DNA of 64,000 nt from the IMG/VR virus record IMGVR_UViG_3300021960_000030, positions 47,865-111,864 of that record. One strand, 5' to 3'. A program made the position numbers and the translations under genes. Source of the stretch: a virus. Position 1 is the first letter of the stretch. Each line of letters opens with the position of its first letter. Positions 13,864 to 22,426 of the stretch are shown piece after piece. The notes under the pieces are model-generated. The model saw nothing but the letters and a program-made list of their open reading frames with translations. It had not been told where the DNA came from and did no database searches.

Positions 13864-14347
13864 CGGTCTCGTTCTCCTTACGAGTTTCGTAGTATTGTCC
13901 GACGATAGTGACACGGTTGCCCTTGAAACCAATCGTCTGTCGTAATCTTACCGTGTCATTATGTAAAAGTCGAATCTCTTCACGAAATCTTTGTTTTCCA
14001 TATTCTGTATCAAAGAGGATAGTATCCTCATCAATCATAGTTACATCAGTCATGGTGGGACTGGAGGTCATATATCCCTGAGAGCGATACATCTTCCCAT
14101 CCTTACTATTGATTCCGACAAGCATCTCACCAGATGAAGCAGGTTCACCTGAACTATATTTAACAGTTTCCCATCCAAACTTTACATAATAGTCACTGTG
14201 GACATCTTCTGGGATGACTGCTTTCTCAGCATCATTTAGTTCACCAACGAGGAGTTCACTGGTCATGAGTTCTGCACTCTCACCATACAAATATCTACGG
14301 TGGGAATGCCATTCACCTTTCGATCTATCGAACCATTGTGTAATCAT
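13838..14347 (-). CDS. cpeS: CpeS/CpcS-like phycobiliprotein lyase
   Basis: The 169-residue protein starts with WFDRSKGEWHSHRRYLY and SAELMTSELLVGEL, matching the N-terminal signature of CpeS-type lipocalin lyases. A beta-rich barrel with RLRQTIGF and a final GQYYETR follows, as in the family. CpeS enzymes attach bilins to Cys-82-type sites of phycobiliproteins. It stands inside the oxygenase operon, so a different lipocalin role is conceivable. The identification is by motif only. Confidence 0.7.
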   Translation of the reverse strand: MITQWFDRSKGEWHSHRRYLYGESAELMTSELLVGELNDAEKAVIPEDVHSDYYVKFGWETVKYSSGEPASSGEMLVGINSKDGKMYRSQGYMTSSPTMTDVTMIDEDTILFDTEYGKQRFREEIRLLHNDTVRLRQTIGFKGNRVTIVGQYYETRKENETDVPQVSTT

Positions 14348-14880
14348 ACTGACCTCTTCAGATTTACATTTAGAACGACACGAATGCCTTCCTTGGGTGG
14401 TGTTGATGCATGTAGAATATGTCCAGGGAAATGTACTACACGACCCTGCCTACAGTCTACACTATCAGTGAGTTCTAGTCTGTCATTGAAGAACAACGTG
14501 GGTGCTTTTTCGTTTTCAGTTATATACCACAACACCACGTCATGTTCCTCACTGAAGTCTACATGTGGTTTGTTATGTTTCTTCTTGGTAGGATACAACA
14601 AACCCAATCGTGCACGATATATATCCTCATGACTATATCCATACAGACTTGCAAACTGACACAACTCTAGATGAAATAGATCATAGTATGGTGATCGTAC
14701 CTCATAGTCCATCTTTAATAGATGCATGAATGCACCACCACCAGAGGGCACAAGGTCTGTGGCATCAGGTATATAATGCCATGGAAACTCAGGCGAGGTA
14801 ACTATACGTTCAATCTCTTTTGTTGCTACATCAGAGATTAAGTGCGTATTGATTTCTGTCTGGTTTGTTCTCAGGATCAT
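14344..14880 (-). CDS. 2OG-Fe(II) oxygenase, P4H-like
   Basis: The metal site reads KPHVDFSEEHD with H-x-D, followed by APTLFFNDRL, then GRVVHFPGHILHAS with the distal His and EGIRVVLNVN with the Arg. The layout matches the minimal oxygenase of 178 residues. Its start overlaps the cupin gene upstream by 50 bases and its end overlaps the lyase gene by 4. The substrate is unknown. Confidence 0.8.
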   Translation of the reverse strand: MILRTNQTEINTHLISDVATKEIERIVTSPEFPWHYIPDATDLVPSGGGAFMHLLKMDYEVRSPYYDLFHLELCQFASLYGYSHEDIYRARLGLLYPTKKKHNKPHVDFSEEHDVVLWYITENEKAPTLFFNDRLELTDSVDCRQGRVVHFPGHILHASTPPKEGIRVVLNVNLKRSV

Positions 14881-15523
14881 GCCAACATGGAATACTTAGG
14901 GACAGTCGTTCTTGATCAGGACGAGCACAATGATAGCAGCGTGATGGTATATACAACATGTCTCCAGGTTGTAGTACCGTATCGATTGCAGGTGTTACTT
15001 CATCCTTACTAGGATTATAGGGGAATCCAGTATATTTGACAAGTGTACTCACTCTCTCATTATATACTGTCCAGTGTGTCTCACCATGTATTTGCATGAT
15101 GAAGTTTGCTGGTTGATCCCAATGAATCTTGAATGAACTTGCACCACCTAATGCACCATAAATGTGTGCATCACATGCTACATCGAATGTACCCTCAATC
15201 CTACGCAGCAATGCATTAACACGAGCATTGTGATGACCATACTTAGCGATCACAAATGTGTTGTTCCTATTGACAAGTTCAAAGATAACTTTCTTGTCTG
15301 GATGCCAGTTACCATGCCACGGGTGAGGCACAGTGGGCATAGGAACTTTGGTGTTGTTGTTATCTAAAATCTCAACATTATACACCCAGGGATTGTTTAG
15401 GCAATGCTCAACATCTGCCCAGTGCACATACTCTGTGGGTGTGTCACATACACCCTTGAATAACATCGGGGTGTCACCACATGTGTAGTGGTTAGGATTC
15501 AGAAATGGATACGAAATGGACAT
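14831..15523 (-). CDS. JmjC/cupin-type oxygenase-like protein
   Basis: The 230 residues contain the JmjC-type iron site SFKIHWDQPANFIMQIHG with H-x-D, then GETHWTVY, and LQPGDMLYIPSRCYHCARPD with the distal His. These are the hallmarks of cupin-like (RoxA/MINA) hydroxylases that modify ribosomal proteins or other residues. It belongs to the same operon as the 2OG enzymes and uses the same chemistry. The target is not known. Confidence 0.75.
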   Translation of the reverse strand: MSISYPFLNPNHYTCGDTPMLFKGVCDTPTEYVHWADVEHCLNNPWVYNVEILDNNNTKVPMPTVPHPWHGNWHPDKKVIFELVNRNNTFVIAKYGHHNARVNALLRRIEGTFDVACDAHIYGALGGASSFKIHWDQPANFIMQIHGETHWTVYNERVSTLVKYTGFPYNPSKDEVTPAIDTVLQPGDMLYIPSRCYHCARPDQERLSLSIPCWHDPENKPDRNQYALNL

Positions 15524-16191
15524 TTAGATTCCCTCTTCATGATTAAATCCCAGGACTTATATGGTGCCCAGTGTTTGAGTTGCTGATCCTGTTTGATCCT
15601 TTCTAGTTTATCAGGAGATGGTGTCTTTCTACTCAGTTTGAATGTATCTTTACCACGCACAAACTTAGCATGAAAGATAGGTGTGCCACGTTTGATTACT
15701 ATATCGTCATCAATACGATGAGGAACAATACCAATGGGCAACGATCTCATCCATGATGAGACAGGAAATGTGCCAGGGACAACACTAAACCCATGTTGTG
15801 CAACTGTGGGGTGTCCAGTATATTCTACCCACACATTCTTGGCATCAGTCCAGAACAATGTATTGTATCTGATTTGTATCTCAGGCAGTTCATCATTCCA
15901 CCAGTTAGGACTAATCATGAACAGATCTTGGAGTTTATCTCCATGCGTATCAGATCCGATCATGCGATGCTCATTGCTACACCTGAAGTGTAGATCAAAT
16001 GGGAAATAGAATGTCCACCTATTCTTACACCACTCTTTGTGTGCTGGGCAATACATATGGTCGTGAGACTTTATCCCATCATTGTATGCAATGGTGGGTG
16101 TAATCTCCCAATCTTCAGCAAAGGTAGGAATCTGGTAGTCCTCATCAGGACCAGAAGGAATCACTGATGTGTGATATACATTTACTGCCAT
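15499..16191 (-). CDS. Unknown protein, paralogue of 17845-18567
   Basis: The 230-residue protein shares with the 17845-18567 gene a CPAxKxW motif (here CPAHKEW), a following FPFDLHF or PAPCDFYI strand, and a later GTPIFHAKF or GTPLFQVTP strand. The fold looks beta-rich. I may have seen the family as DUF6065, but cannot be sure. It lies between oxygenases, suggesting a shared pathway. No catalytic residues are recognised. Confidence 0.65.
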   Translation of the reverse strand: MAVNVYHTSVIPSGPDEDYQIPTFAEDWEITPTIAYNDGIKSHDHMYCPAHKEWCKNRWTFYFPFDLHFRCSNEHRMIGSDTHGDKLQDLFMISPNWWNDELPEIQIRYNTLFWTDAKNVWVEYTGHPTVAQHGFSVVPGTFPVSSWMRSLPIGIVPHRIDDDIVIKRGTPIFHAKFVRGKDTFKLSRKTPSPDKLERIKQDQQLKHWAPYKSWDLIMKRESKCPFRIHF

Positions 16192-16817
16192 GATCTTGTT
16201 GTGTCTGGATATACACCTTCCTTAACACGGAAGTTAAATGATACAGAGATACGATCCATGTCTGATCTATTCTCTGTCACAGAATGTGGTTGCCATGCAG
16301 GGAACAGAATCATCTTGTTCTCTACAGCACGATAAGTTACAGAGTCCCAGGTGATCTGATTGTCACCACGATTGCAGGAGGTATATGCACCCAAGGAATG
16401 ATACATGTGTGCGGTTGCTGCATCTCTACGGATACTAATAGCACCAGCATCAGCAGGCAATGGTGCCACCTGCAGATATACAACACCAGACAACACAGCA
16501 CCAGGATGTGTATGTAATGCCATACGATCTCCTGGTGGGACACTAATGAACCAGAAGCGATCCATCTCAGCATATGTATTCAAAGGTCCGAAGTCTTGGA
16601 ATGCTTCGTTTGCCTTTGCTTCTACTTGTCTGACAAAACTACCAACAACACACTTGCTATCACGATACTGTGATGCCAGGAGATTGCAGGATTCATAACT
16701 ACCCCCATTCATCTTGTTGGGGTTCATGTAGTCAACACTGAATGCCAGTAGGGCATCAGTATTCAGATCGACATCATCATGCCAGACTGGTGTGGGGAAA
16801 AGGAACTCAACATTCAT
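16182..16817 (-). CDS. 2OG-Fe(II) oxygenase-like protein (PF13759 type)
   Basis: The 211-residue protein begins FLFPTPVWHDDVD, typical for the family. The metal site is in LHTHPGAVLSGVVYLQ, the distal His in PAWQPHSVTEN and the Arg near DRISVSFNFR. It pairs with the next gene upstream as a close relative (same FPTPVW start and HTHPG motif). Hydroxylation is presumed; the substrate is unknown. Confidence 0.8.
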   Translation of the reverse strand: MNVEFLFPTPVWHDDVDLNTDALLAFSVDYMNPNKMNGGSYESCNLLASQYRDSKCVVGSFVRQVEAKANEAFQDFGPLNTYAEMDRFWFISVPPGDRMALHTHPGAVLSGVVYLQVAPLPADAGAISIRRDAATAHMYHSLGAYTSCNRGDNQITWDSVTYRAVENKMILFPAWQPHSVTENRSDMDRISVSFNFRVKEGVYPDTTRSWQ

Positions 16818-17466
16818 TGATCTTCTTTACGATGCCGTACGATATTCTATCATGAGTTTGCACAGGAACAAGGTTGAAGGAGATCGAGATGCGTTCTTCT
16901 TGAGTCTCACTCCTCTCTACCTTGTGTGGCAACCATGCTGGGAACATTATACACCTATTCACCATCGGTGGGTAACTAAACTGATTCCATAACCAAGGTT
17001 CACCCTCACCCAATGCAAAGTCCTGCATTGTACCTACTGAAGAGAAGTTAAATGCACTTGAATGATCTCTACAAAATACAATCTTGCCTGCATCTTCGGG
17101 TGCAGTGACATAGTATGCACCAGAGATTACAGAACCAGGATGTGTATGCGTGACATTGTAATCACTGCCGTTGTTTATATTGATCCACAGATTTGCTAAC
17201 TCCACATGTGTACCCTGTGGTTCAAATCGTGCATAGATTTCTGATGCCATCTCTGTGAGACGATTGGCAAGTTTGCCCAACTCATCATCAACAGTTAATA
17301 GATGTGCACCATTAAAATCATTTGACTGATACCCACCAACATTTGATCTAATCTGACCACCATACTCATCACGAACATGGTGGCAGATAGTCGTCAGTTC
17401 ATTGGTATCGAGTTCAAAGTCCTGCCACCATACTGGTGTAGGAAATAACAACTCTTGCGTAATCAT
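16807..17466 (-). CDS. 2OG-Fe(II) oxygenase-like protein (PF13759 type)
   Basis: This 219-residue protein has LLFPTPVWWQDFELD at the start, THTHPGSVISGAYYV for the metal site, PAWLPHKVERS for the distal His, and ERISISFNLV for the Arg. It is a clear paralogue of the 16182-16817 gene. Its stop overlaps the next start by 11 bases. In the operon it follows the small coiled-coil gene and the 240-residue unknown. Confidence 0.8.
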   Translation of the reverse strand: MITQELLFPTPVWWQDFELDTNELTTICHHVRDEYGGQIRSNVGGYQSNDFNGAHLLTVDDELGKLANRLTEMASEIYARFEPQGTHVELANLWININNGSDYNVTHTHPGSVISGAYYVTAPEDAGKIVFCRDHSSAFNFSSVGTMQDFALGEGEPWLWNQFSYPPMVNRCIMFPAWLPHKVERSETQEERISISFNLVPVQTHDRISYGIVKKINEC

Positions 17467-17852
17467 TACAAACCGATATTAACTTTCGGTGCGTCGTAAT
17501 CGGGATGCCATTCTTCCAGTTCTTTATACTTCTCACCCGATTTACCCTTTGTTCTCACCTTAGGTGCGGGACGCTCAGGTTCAATAACGTATGTGCGTTC
17601 TTCTTTACCTTCGATCTGAGTGAAGATGATATTCAGAGCATCAAGTGCACCCTCAATCTTTACAAGTTCATCACGCTTTCCTTGGAGATCTCTAAGATCG
17701 AATGTGGTACCACTTGTTTGTGAGGTGGGATTATTCGCGACACCATCGACTTGACCTTTGAGCACAAGATATTCTTCCATCTTGACTGCATGTTGCAGTG
17801 CAAGATTATCCCACAGTTCATCGATGGACGATACTTTAAGTTCTTCAGACAT
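17466..17852 (-). CDS. Unknown protein with coiled-coil character, 128 aa
   Basis: I take ATG 17852 as the start. Residues 1-30 and about 55-85 are helical (LKVSSIDELWDNLALQHAVK and later LRDLQGKRDELVKIEGALDA), separated by a polar linker. The C-terminal 40 residues are charged and Pro-rich. It is probably an adaptor or structural protein rather than an enzyme. The start overlaps the upstream gene by 8 bases. Confidence 0.6.
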   Translation of the reverse strand: MSEELKVSSIDELWDNLALQHAVKMEEYLVLKGQVDGVANNPTSQTSGTTFDLRDLQGKRDELVKIEGALDALNIIFTQIEGKEERTYVIEPERPAPKVRTKGKSGEKYKELEEWHPDYDAPKVNIGL

Positions 17853-18567
17853 GACGGTTCTCAATAATCTTTTGGTTGTTTTTAAGGACGCTATGTGTAT
17901 CTATGTTAAACTTAGATGTCATATTATATGAGATCGCTGCTTCAAACATGCGATCAGATTCATTAGCATCCTCGACTACATAGTCCCACTGTCTAAGCGA
18001 TTTGCGAAGAATAGGTGTGACTTGAAATAGTGGCGTTCCTGCTTCAATGAGTGTCTCACCCTCTAACACATGCCAATAAAGTTGTGCATTGAGTTGTGGA
18101 ACTCTTGTGGGATCAAAGATACCACTTGCAGCAGTAAAACGCTTCTCACCATTATATAGCACTGGGGATTGGATAAGCACAATATCCTTCGGTGCCCACA
18201 CTCTCCAGGTTGTACCCACCTTGATCACAGAATCCATACTGTGAGGTGGTGCAGATTCCTTTGCTTGCTTATCATCATGGATCGTAATGAATCCATTGTC
18301 AGTATCAAGCAACGTAGGAGACTTCCAATCTACAGTAACCCCATCACCATTGGTGATGATGTAGAAGTCACACGGAGCAGGAATAATAAACCCCGTATTG
18401 CTCCATTGTTTCAGTGCAGGACACTTGCTGGCATGTTGTTGTATAGCAGCAAATGGGCACTTTGACATACTGCGTTCCAGTTTGTGTGCTGGATATACAG
18501 GATGGCAATCTTTTACACCTGGGACTGTAGACCAAAACCTGATAGGTTTTCTCTTACGAAACAGCAT
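17845..18567 (-). CDS. Unknown protein, paralogue of 15499-16191
   Basis: In this 240-residue protein CPAIKW-like motifs appear as CPALKQW, followed by FIIPAPCDFYI and, later, EAGTPLFQVTPILRKS, mirrored in the 15499-16191 protein. Cys-rich KCPFAAIQQHASKCPALK near the N-terminus might bind metal. It directly follows the halogenase gene with a 14-base overlap, so it may act on or with the halogenase. The function is unknown. Confidence 0.65.
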   Translation of the reverse strand: MLFRKRKPIRFWSTVPGVKDCHPVYPAHKLERSMSKCPFAAIQQHASKCPALKQWSNTGFIIPAPCDFYIITNGDGVTVDWKSPTLLDTDNGFITIHDDKQAKESAPPHSMDSVIKVGTTWRVWAPKDIVLIQSPVLYNGEKRFTAASGIFDPTRVPQLNAQLYWHVLEGETLIEAGTPLFQVTPILRKSLRQWDYVVEDANESDRMFEAAISYNMTSKFNIDTHSVLKNNQKIIENRHV

Positions 18568-20107
18568 AGATGGTGTCCCTCAAATACTCATAAGATGTAG
18601 GTAGTTGCTTGATATATTCTAGCGCACAGTACATATGACTGTCAACCTGAGCATCCCACTGTGCAACAGGTGGAGTGCCAAATCGTTTCTCAGTGATAAT
18701 CTGTCCCTGTCCTCTAAGTGTAGCGAAGTCATTACCAGCGAGAACATACAAATCACCAGTAAACTCCTCAGGAAACTCATGCTTGACATACTTACAATCT
18801 GTCAGCAGTCGGAATGGATTATCCTCAGGATGATTCATGGCAAAGTGATTCTTTGCGTAGTCAATCTCTTCGGTCACATACCTCCAGTATGCTGTATCTC
18901 TACGCATCGAGAAGGCATAATGCCATGCAATGAAATCAGCAAATCCATCAATCTCACGATCAGCAGCATTATTGAACATTGCCTTTTCAATACTACTAAC
19001 CACACCACCTCTAGTCTGTAGTGTTTCAATCAGACGACGAATCTGTTCATGTACCGTCAACAATCCAGTGGACTCTAGTGGTTCTAAGAATCCATAGGAA
19101 AGACCAACACCAACAACATTCTTCACCCATGCTTTCTCATGCTTGCCACTGCGAAGATCAATGACACGGAAATCATCAGGTACATTTGTATGATGTTTGG
19201 CAAGATGCTCTCTGAACTCTTGTTCTGCACCTGATTCATTCTGAAACTTATCACACCAGACATATCCTGTGCCTGATCTAGTCCACAGAGGTACCTTCCA
19301 TACCCATCCATTGCCTAGTGCAGTACAGTTTGTATAGTTGACAATCTGAGTTGATGCATCATGATGCGGAATACGACAGACCGTTGCCTTATTGTTGGGG
19401 AGAATGTCATTGAATGGGATATGCTTAGACCCCATCAATCCTTCCAGCAACACAGACTTAAATCCTGTGCAGTCAACAAATAGATCTGCCTTTAGGAATA
19501 CATTGGTGTCAAGGTGCAGACGTTCGATGTTACCTTGCTCATCAAAGTCTGCATCCATAACATGTCCTTGAACGTATTTCACGTTCTTGCACACATTATT
19601 CTTCAACCATTGACCAAACTTGACTGCATCCATGTGATAGGAATAGTCCGTCCCCATGTCACCCCACTTACCAGAATCATCGATTCTGTTTTCTTCCATC
19701 AACAATGTGTTCCCATTTATCATTCTGGCGAATGAGTTAGGGTGTGAGTATTTCTCAGGATAAGCATTACGAAGCGCCCAGAAAGATACAAGTCCCCCAG
19801 GCAAAGCAGCGTTAGAAGGATCCACAAAAGGATAATCCCAGTGCGTACCGTCTTTCTTGTAGAAGTCTGTGAATCTGATTCCAACTTTATGTGTTGCTTC
19901 ACAATCTGCCATCCACTCTTCATCTTTCAACCCGAGCAAACACATATACATGTTGATATGCCCTAAAGTAGATTCCCCGACGCCAGTAATAGGCACATCG
20001 GGGGACTCTACAAGGGTTACGTTATATTCAGGGAGGAGTCTTTCAAAGGCGGCAGCGGTCATCCAACCAGCAGATCCACCGCCTACAATAACAACATTAC
20101 GAATCAT
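18554..20107 (-). CDS. Flavin-dependent tryptophan halogenase-like enzyme
   Basis: The 517-residue protein has the FAD-binding GGGSAGW at residues 9-15, GEST at 44-47, K74 in ATHKVGIRF where PrnA-type halogenases have their catalytic Lys, the GWVWKVP version of the WxWxIP motif, and FLEPLESTGL. These enzymes use FADH2, oxygen and halide to halogenate aromatic rings. A viral relative, VirX1 of cyanophage Syn10, is known. It leads the oxygenase operon. Substrate and reductase partner are not evident. Confidence 0.85.
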   Translation of the reverse strand: MIRNVVIVGGGSAGWMTAAAFERLLPEYNVTLVESPDVPITGVGESTLGHINMYMCLLGLKDEEWMADCEATHKVGIRFTDFYKKDGTHWDYPFVDPSNAALPGGLVSFWALRNAYPEKYSHPNSFARMINGNTLLMEENRIDDSGKWGDMGTDYSYHMDAVKFGQWLKNNVCKNVKYVQGHVMDADFDEQGNIERLHLDTNVFLKADLFVDCTGFKSVLLEGLMGSKHIPFNDILPNNKATVCRIPHHDASTQIVNYTNCTALGNGWVWKVPLWTRSGTGYVWCDKFQNESGAEQEFREHLAKHHTNVPDDFRVIDLRSGKHEKAWVKNVVGVGLSYGFLEPLESTGLLTVHEQIRRLIETLQTRGGVVSSIEKAMFNNAADREIDGFADFIAWHYAFSMRRDTAYWRYVTEEIDYAKNHFAMNHPEDNPFRLLTDCKYVKHEFPEEFTGDLYVLAGNDFATLRGQGQIITEKRFGTPPVAQWDAQVDSHMYCALEYIKQLPTSYEYLRDTIYAVS

Positions 20108-20110
20108 ACT

Positions 20111-20683
20111 TTAGTTCCACTCAGGCATTGCATCTCTAGGAAGTACGGGATCCTGATTAGGATCAAATGGGCAACCGTCACCCTCAACCATATGGGTGAC
20201 ATACAGTTTATAGTCGGGATCATTCACCAGATCGGGGAATGCTTCCTCTGCCTCTGCACGAGTCATCCATGCAGGGATGTCCTCATTATGAGACCATGGT
20301 TTATACTTATCGATCGGTTGTCCGTTCTCATCATACTCCAACTCACCGTACTTGGCAAGAGTTTCATCCTTGACAGATTGAACTGCCTTGAAAAACTTAC
20401 CTTCTTTTGCTGCTTCACCAAACACTCCTGCCTTGATGTCATCAAACAGTCTAGCAAACTGTGCACCAGATGCACCATAACCAACGATTCTTGCTGCGAA
20501 AGGATCAACATGACCATGATCAGGAATCCACTCGTTAAACTCAAGTTTCCAATCGAGTGTTATCTCATCGGGTGCATCTACCCAGCGAAGTTTAGCGCCA
20601 GGACCAGTGTAGATCTCAAACTCTGCGCCTGGGTCTACAATGTCGGTTGGAAATCCTGTTGCGGAAATAAGTGCTCTTTTCAT
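20111..20683 (-). CDS. Unknown protein, tail-fibre associated
   Basis: The 190-residue protein begins MKRALISATGFPTDIVDPGA and includes FEIYTGPGAKLRWVDAPDEI, patterns seen in small proteins near phage fibre genes. It is acidic, with no signal or membrane segment. It lies 8 bases downstream of the glycine-rich adhesin and 3 bases upstream of the halogenase, which links the fibre module to the modification operon. The role is unknown. Confidence 0.6.
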   Translation of the reverse strand: MKRALISATGFPTDIVDPGAEFEIYTGPGAKLRWVDAPDEITLDWKLEFNEWIPDHGHVDPFAARIVGYGASGAQFARLFDDIKAGVFGEAAKEGKFFKAVQSVKDETLAKYGELEYDENGQPIDKYKPWSHNEDIPAWMTRAEAEEAFPDLVNDPDYKLYVTHMVEGDGCPFDPNQDPVLPRDAMPEWN

Positions 20684-20690
20684 TTGATTA

Positions 20691-21494
20691 TCAGTTGAAG
20701 TTGTAGACTACCACATAACCTTGGCGACCATCGCCACCACGCTCAGAGTTACGACCAGCGGTACCGCCAGCACCCCATGCAGCGTGTCCACGGTGGTTCT
20801 GAGACCATTGTTGTTGGTGGTGAGAAGTACCAGAGGCACCACCCCAGAAAGAGGATCCACCGAATCCAATGCCAGGTTGACCGTTTTCGTGACCGTTACC
20901 AGATCCACCATAGACCTGAATAGCACCCTGAGAAGGCGAACCACCAAGACCACCAACGTGTTGACGCTGACGGTTAGCACCCTGACCACCGCCAGAAGAA
21001 CAATAGTTACCAAAAGAAGAGGAACCACCGTTACCAGAACGACCCGAGTAACCGTCGCCACCACCACCACCGCCAACAGTCACGCCGATGGAGTTGATGT
21101 TAGCAACGTCAACGATCTGTTCTGTGTGTGCACCAGCACCACCAGATTCACCGTAACCAGATCCACCACCGCCACCAGCAGTACACTTCACCCAGATACG
21201 CTTAACACCGCTGGGTTTGTTCCAAGTGCTGTTGTTATTATATACGTTGATGGAAATCGGACCACCACCTGCCTCAATAGTGCCCCACGACAATGTACTG
21301 CCGTTAGTTGTCAGGTACTTACCAGATTGACCACTCTGAGAGGGGATAATCTGACCAGAAGAACCAGAGATAGTTCCGTTAATCTGGATGTTAGAAACAG
21401 TGAGAGTTCCGTTTGCAGTGATAGAACCACTGGAGAAGGAAAAACCACCTTGACCAGCGAGGTCTTTTACAGATGCAACTTTTAGGGTACTCAT
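20691..21494 (-). CDS. Glycine-rich tail-fibre adhesin
   Basis: Residues 1-70 are a beta-rich N-terminal domain (VKDLAGQGGFSFSSGSI). After IWVKCTAGGGGGSG come about 150 residues with many GG and GGSG runs, ending in YVVVYNFN. This layout suggests a T2-gp38-like or polyglycine-II adhesin at a fibre tip. The DNA in this part is locally repetitive because of Gly codons. A TATAAATA late promoter lies 24 bases upstream of the ATG. Confidence 0.75.
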   Translation of the reverse strand: MSTLKVASVKDLAGQGGFSFSSGSITANGTLTVSNIQINGTISGSSGQIIPSQSGQSGKYLTTNGSTLSWGTIEAGGGPISINVYNNNSTWNKPSGVKRIWVKCTAGGGGGSGYGESGGAGAHTEQIVDVANINSIGVTVGGGGGGDGYSGRSGNGGSSSFGNYCSSGGGQGANRQRQHVGGLGGSPSQGAIQVYGGSGNGHENGQPGIGFGGSSFWGGASGTSHHQQQWSQNHRGHAAWGAGGTAGRNSERGGDGRQGYVVVYNFN

Positions 21495-21517
21495 TCTTTT
21501 GAAACCTCTTTACAACT

Positions 21518-21525
21518 TATTTATA
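21518..21525 (-). promoter_or_regulatory. Late promoter TATAAATA
   Basis: TATAAATA on the minus strand lies 24 bases upstream of ATG 21494. This is the exact T4 late-promoter core, which needs the gp55-type sigma, the clamp and the gp33 co-activator; gp33 is encoded at 51401-51646. Confidence 0.7.
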
Positions 21526-21529
21526 CAGA

Positions 21530-22405
21530 TCAATAACCAATACGGCGACCAATCATACGCCAACCTGCAGCGGATGCATCGTACCAAAGTTCACATTCGA
21601 TTCTATCATATGTAGATGGGTTACCATTGTTAGAAATACTCCACCAAGGAATACCGCTACCATTTACCCTAACACCTGTAATATATCCAGAGGGGGAACC
21701 GAAACCACCACGGATAATGAATACAAAGTGGAAGACAGATGTCATAATCGATTCACCAGATGTAGGTACATTGGTGAAATCAATAGTGTAGTTAGATCCG
21801 CTACCTGAGTCGGAATACCAATATGAAGATCTTCTAATATCGATGGGAACTACGCCACCACGATAGAAGTATTCTCTGTGACTTCTTCTTGCCGCTACTT
21901 CAAACCCTGCACCAGGGTCCATACGGAAGTGACCATCAGAGGAGATAGCGAGGTATCTCTTATACTCATAGGTATCAGTCTGCTTATCTGAGAACACAGT
22001 CCATGATGCACCGTTCTCAACAGTTACGGTGTATCCGTTCTGAATCTCAACCTCACCAAAGGTGAAACCGTTGGTGTACTCATCTCCACCGTTAGCAACA
22101 GAACCAACAGTGATATTCTCTTGGATGACTGTACCATTCGTACGAATGATTGAACCTTCACCAAGACTAGGACCACCGCCACCTACTGATGCCCAACCAG
22201 GCAAACCTTGACGAGCATCTTGCTTATAGATCTGTGCCTCATCTTCAGTTGTGTTATACACAACAGTACCAAACGCAGGAGTGCCAAGGGCATCAACTTG
22301 CGTTTGGTTAAGATCAGGAAGATTGATTTGTTCAGTAACGTCCCACGATGTCACGATGCCTCGTGTCGTCGCGTTTATCTGGTTACCGATAATCTTTGTC
22401 GTCAT
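21530..22405 (-). CDS. Tail-fibre or baseplate-associated virion protein
   Basis: The 291-residue protein is beta-rich, with TVVYNTTEDEAQIYKQDARQ and GGGGPSLGEGS in the first 100 residues, and a C-terminal globular part with SSYWYSDSGSG and RVNGSGIPWW. The N-terminal motif TFGTVVYNTTE is widespread among phage fibre proteins. It sits between two other fibre-like genes. No receptor or enzyme motif is seen. Confidence 0.65.
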   Translation of the reverse strand: MTTKIIGNQINATTRGIVTSWDVTEQINLPDLNQTQVDALGTPAFGTVVYNTTEDEAQIYKQDARQGLPGWASVGGGGPSLGEGSIIRTNGTVIQENITVGSVANGGDEYTNGFTFGEVEIQNGYTVTVENGASWTVFSDKQTDTYEYKRYLAISSDGHFRMDPGAGFEVAARRSHREYFYRGGVVPIDIRRSSYWYSDSGSGSNYTIDFTNVPTSGESIMTSVFHFVFIIRGGFGSPSGYITGVRVNGSGIPWWSISNNGNPSTYDRIECELWYDASAAGWRMIGRRIGY

Positions 22406-22426
22406 GTTATCCCTTCGGAGTGGTTA

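Noticed and set aside
20900-21200. Locally repetitive DNA that could suggest a CRISPR or satellite
   Set aside because: It comes from Gly-codon runs in the adhesin; there are no regular direct repeats with unique spacers.
20721-21485. 254-codon plus-strand frame rich in Thr and Arg
   Set aside because: Antisense of the glycine-rich adhesin; the composition mirrors the Gly codons.
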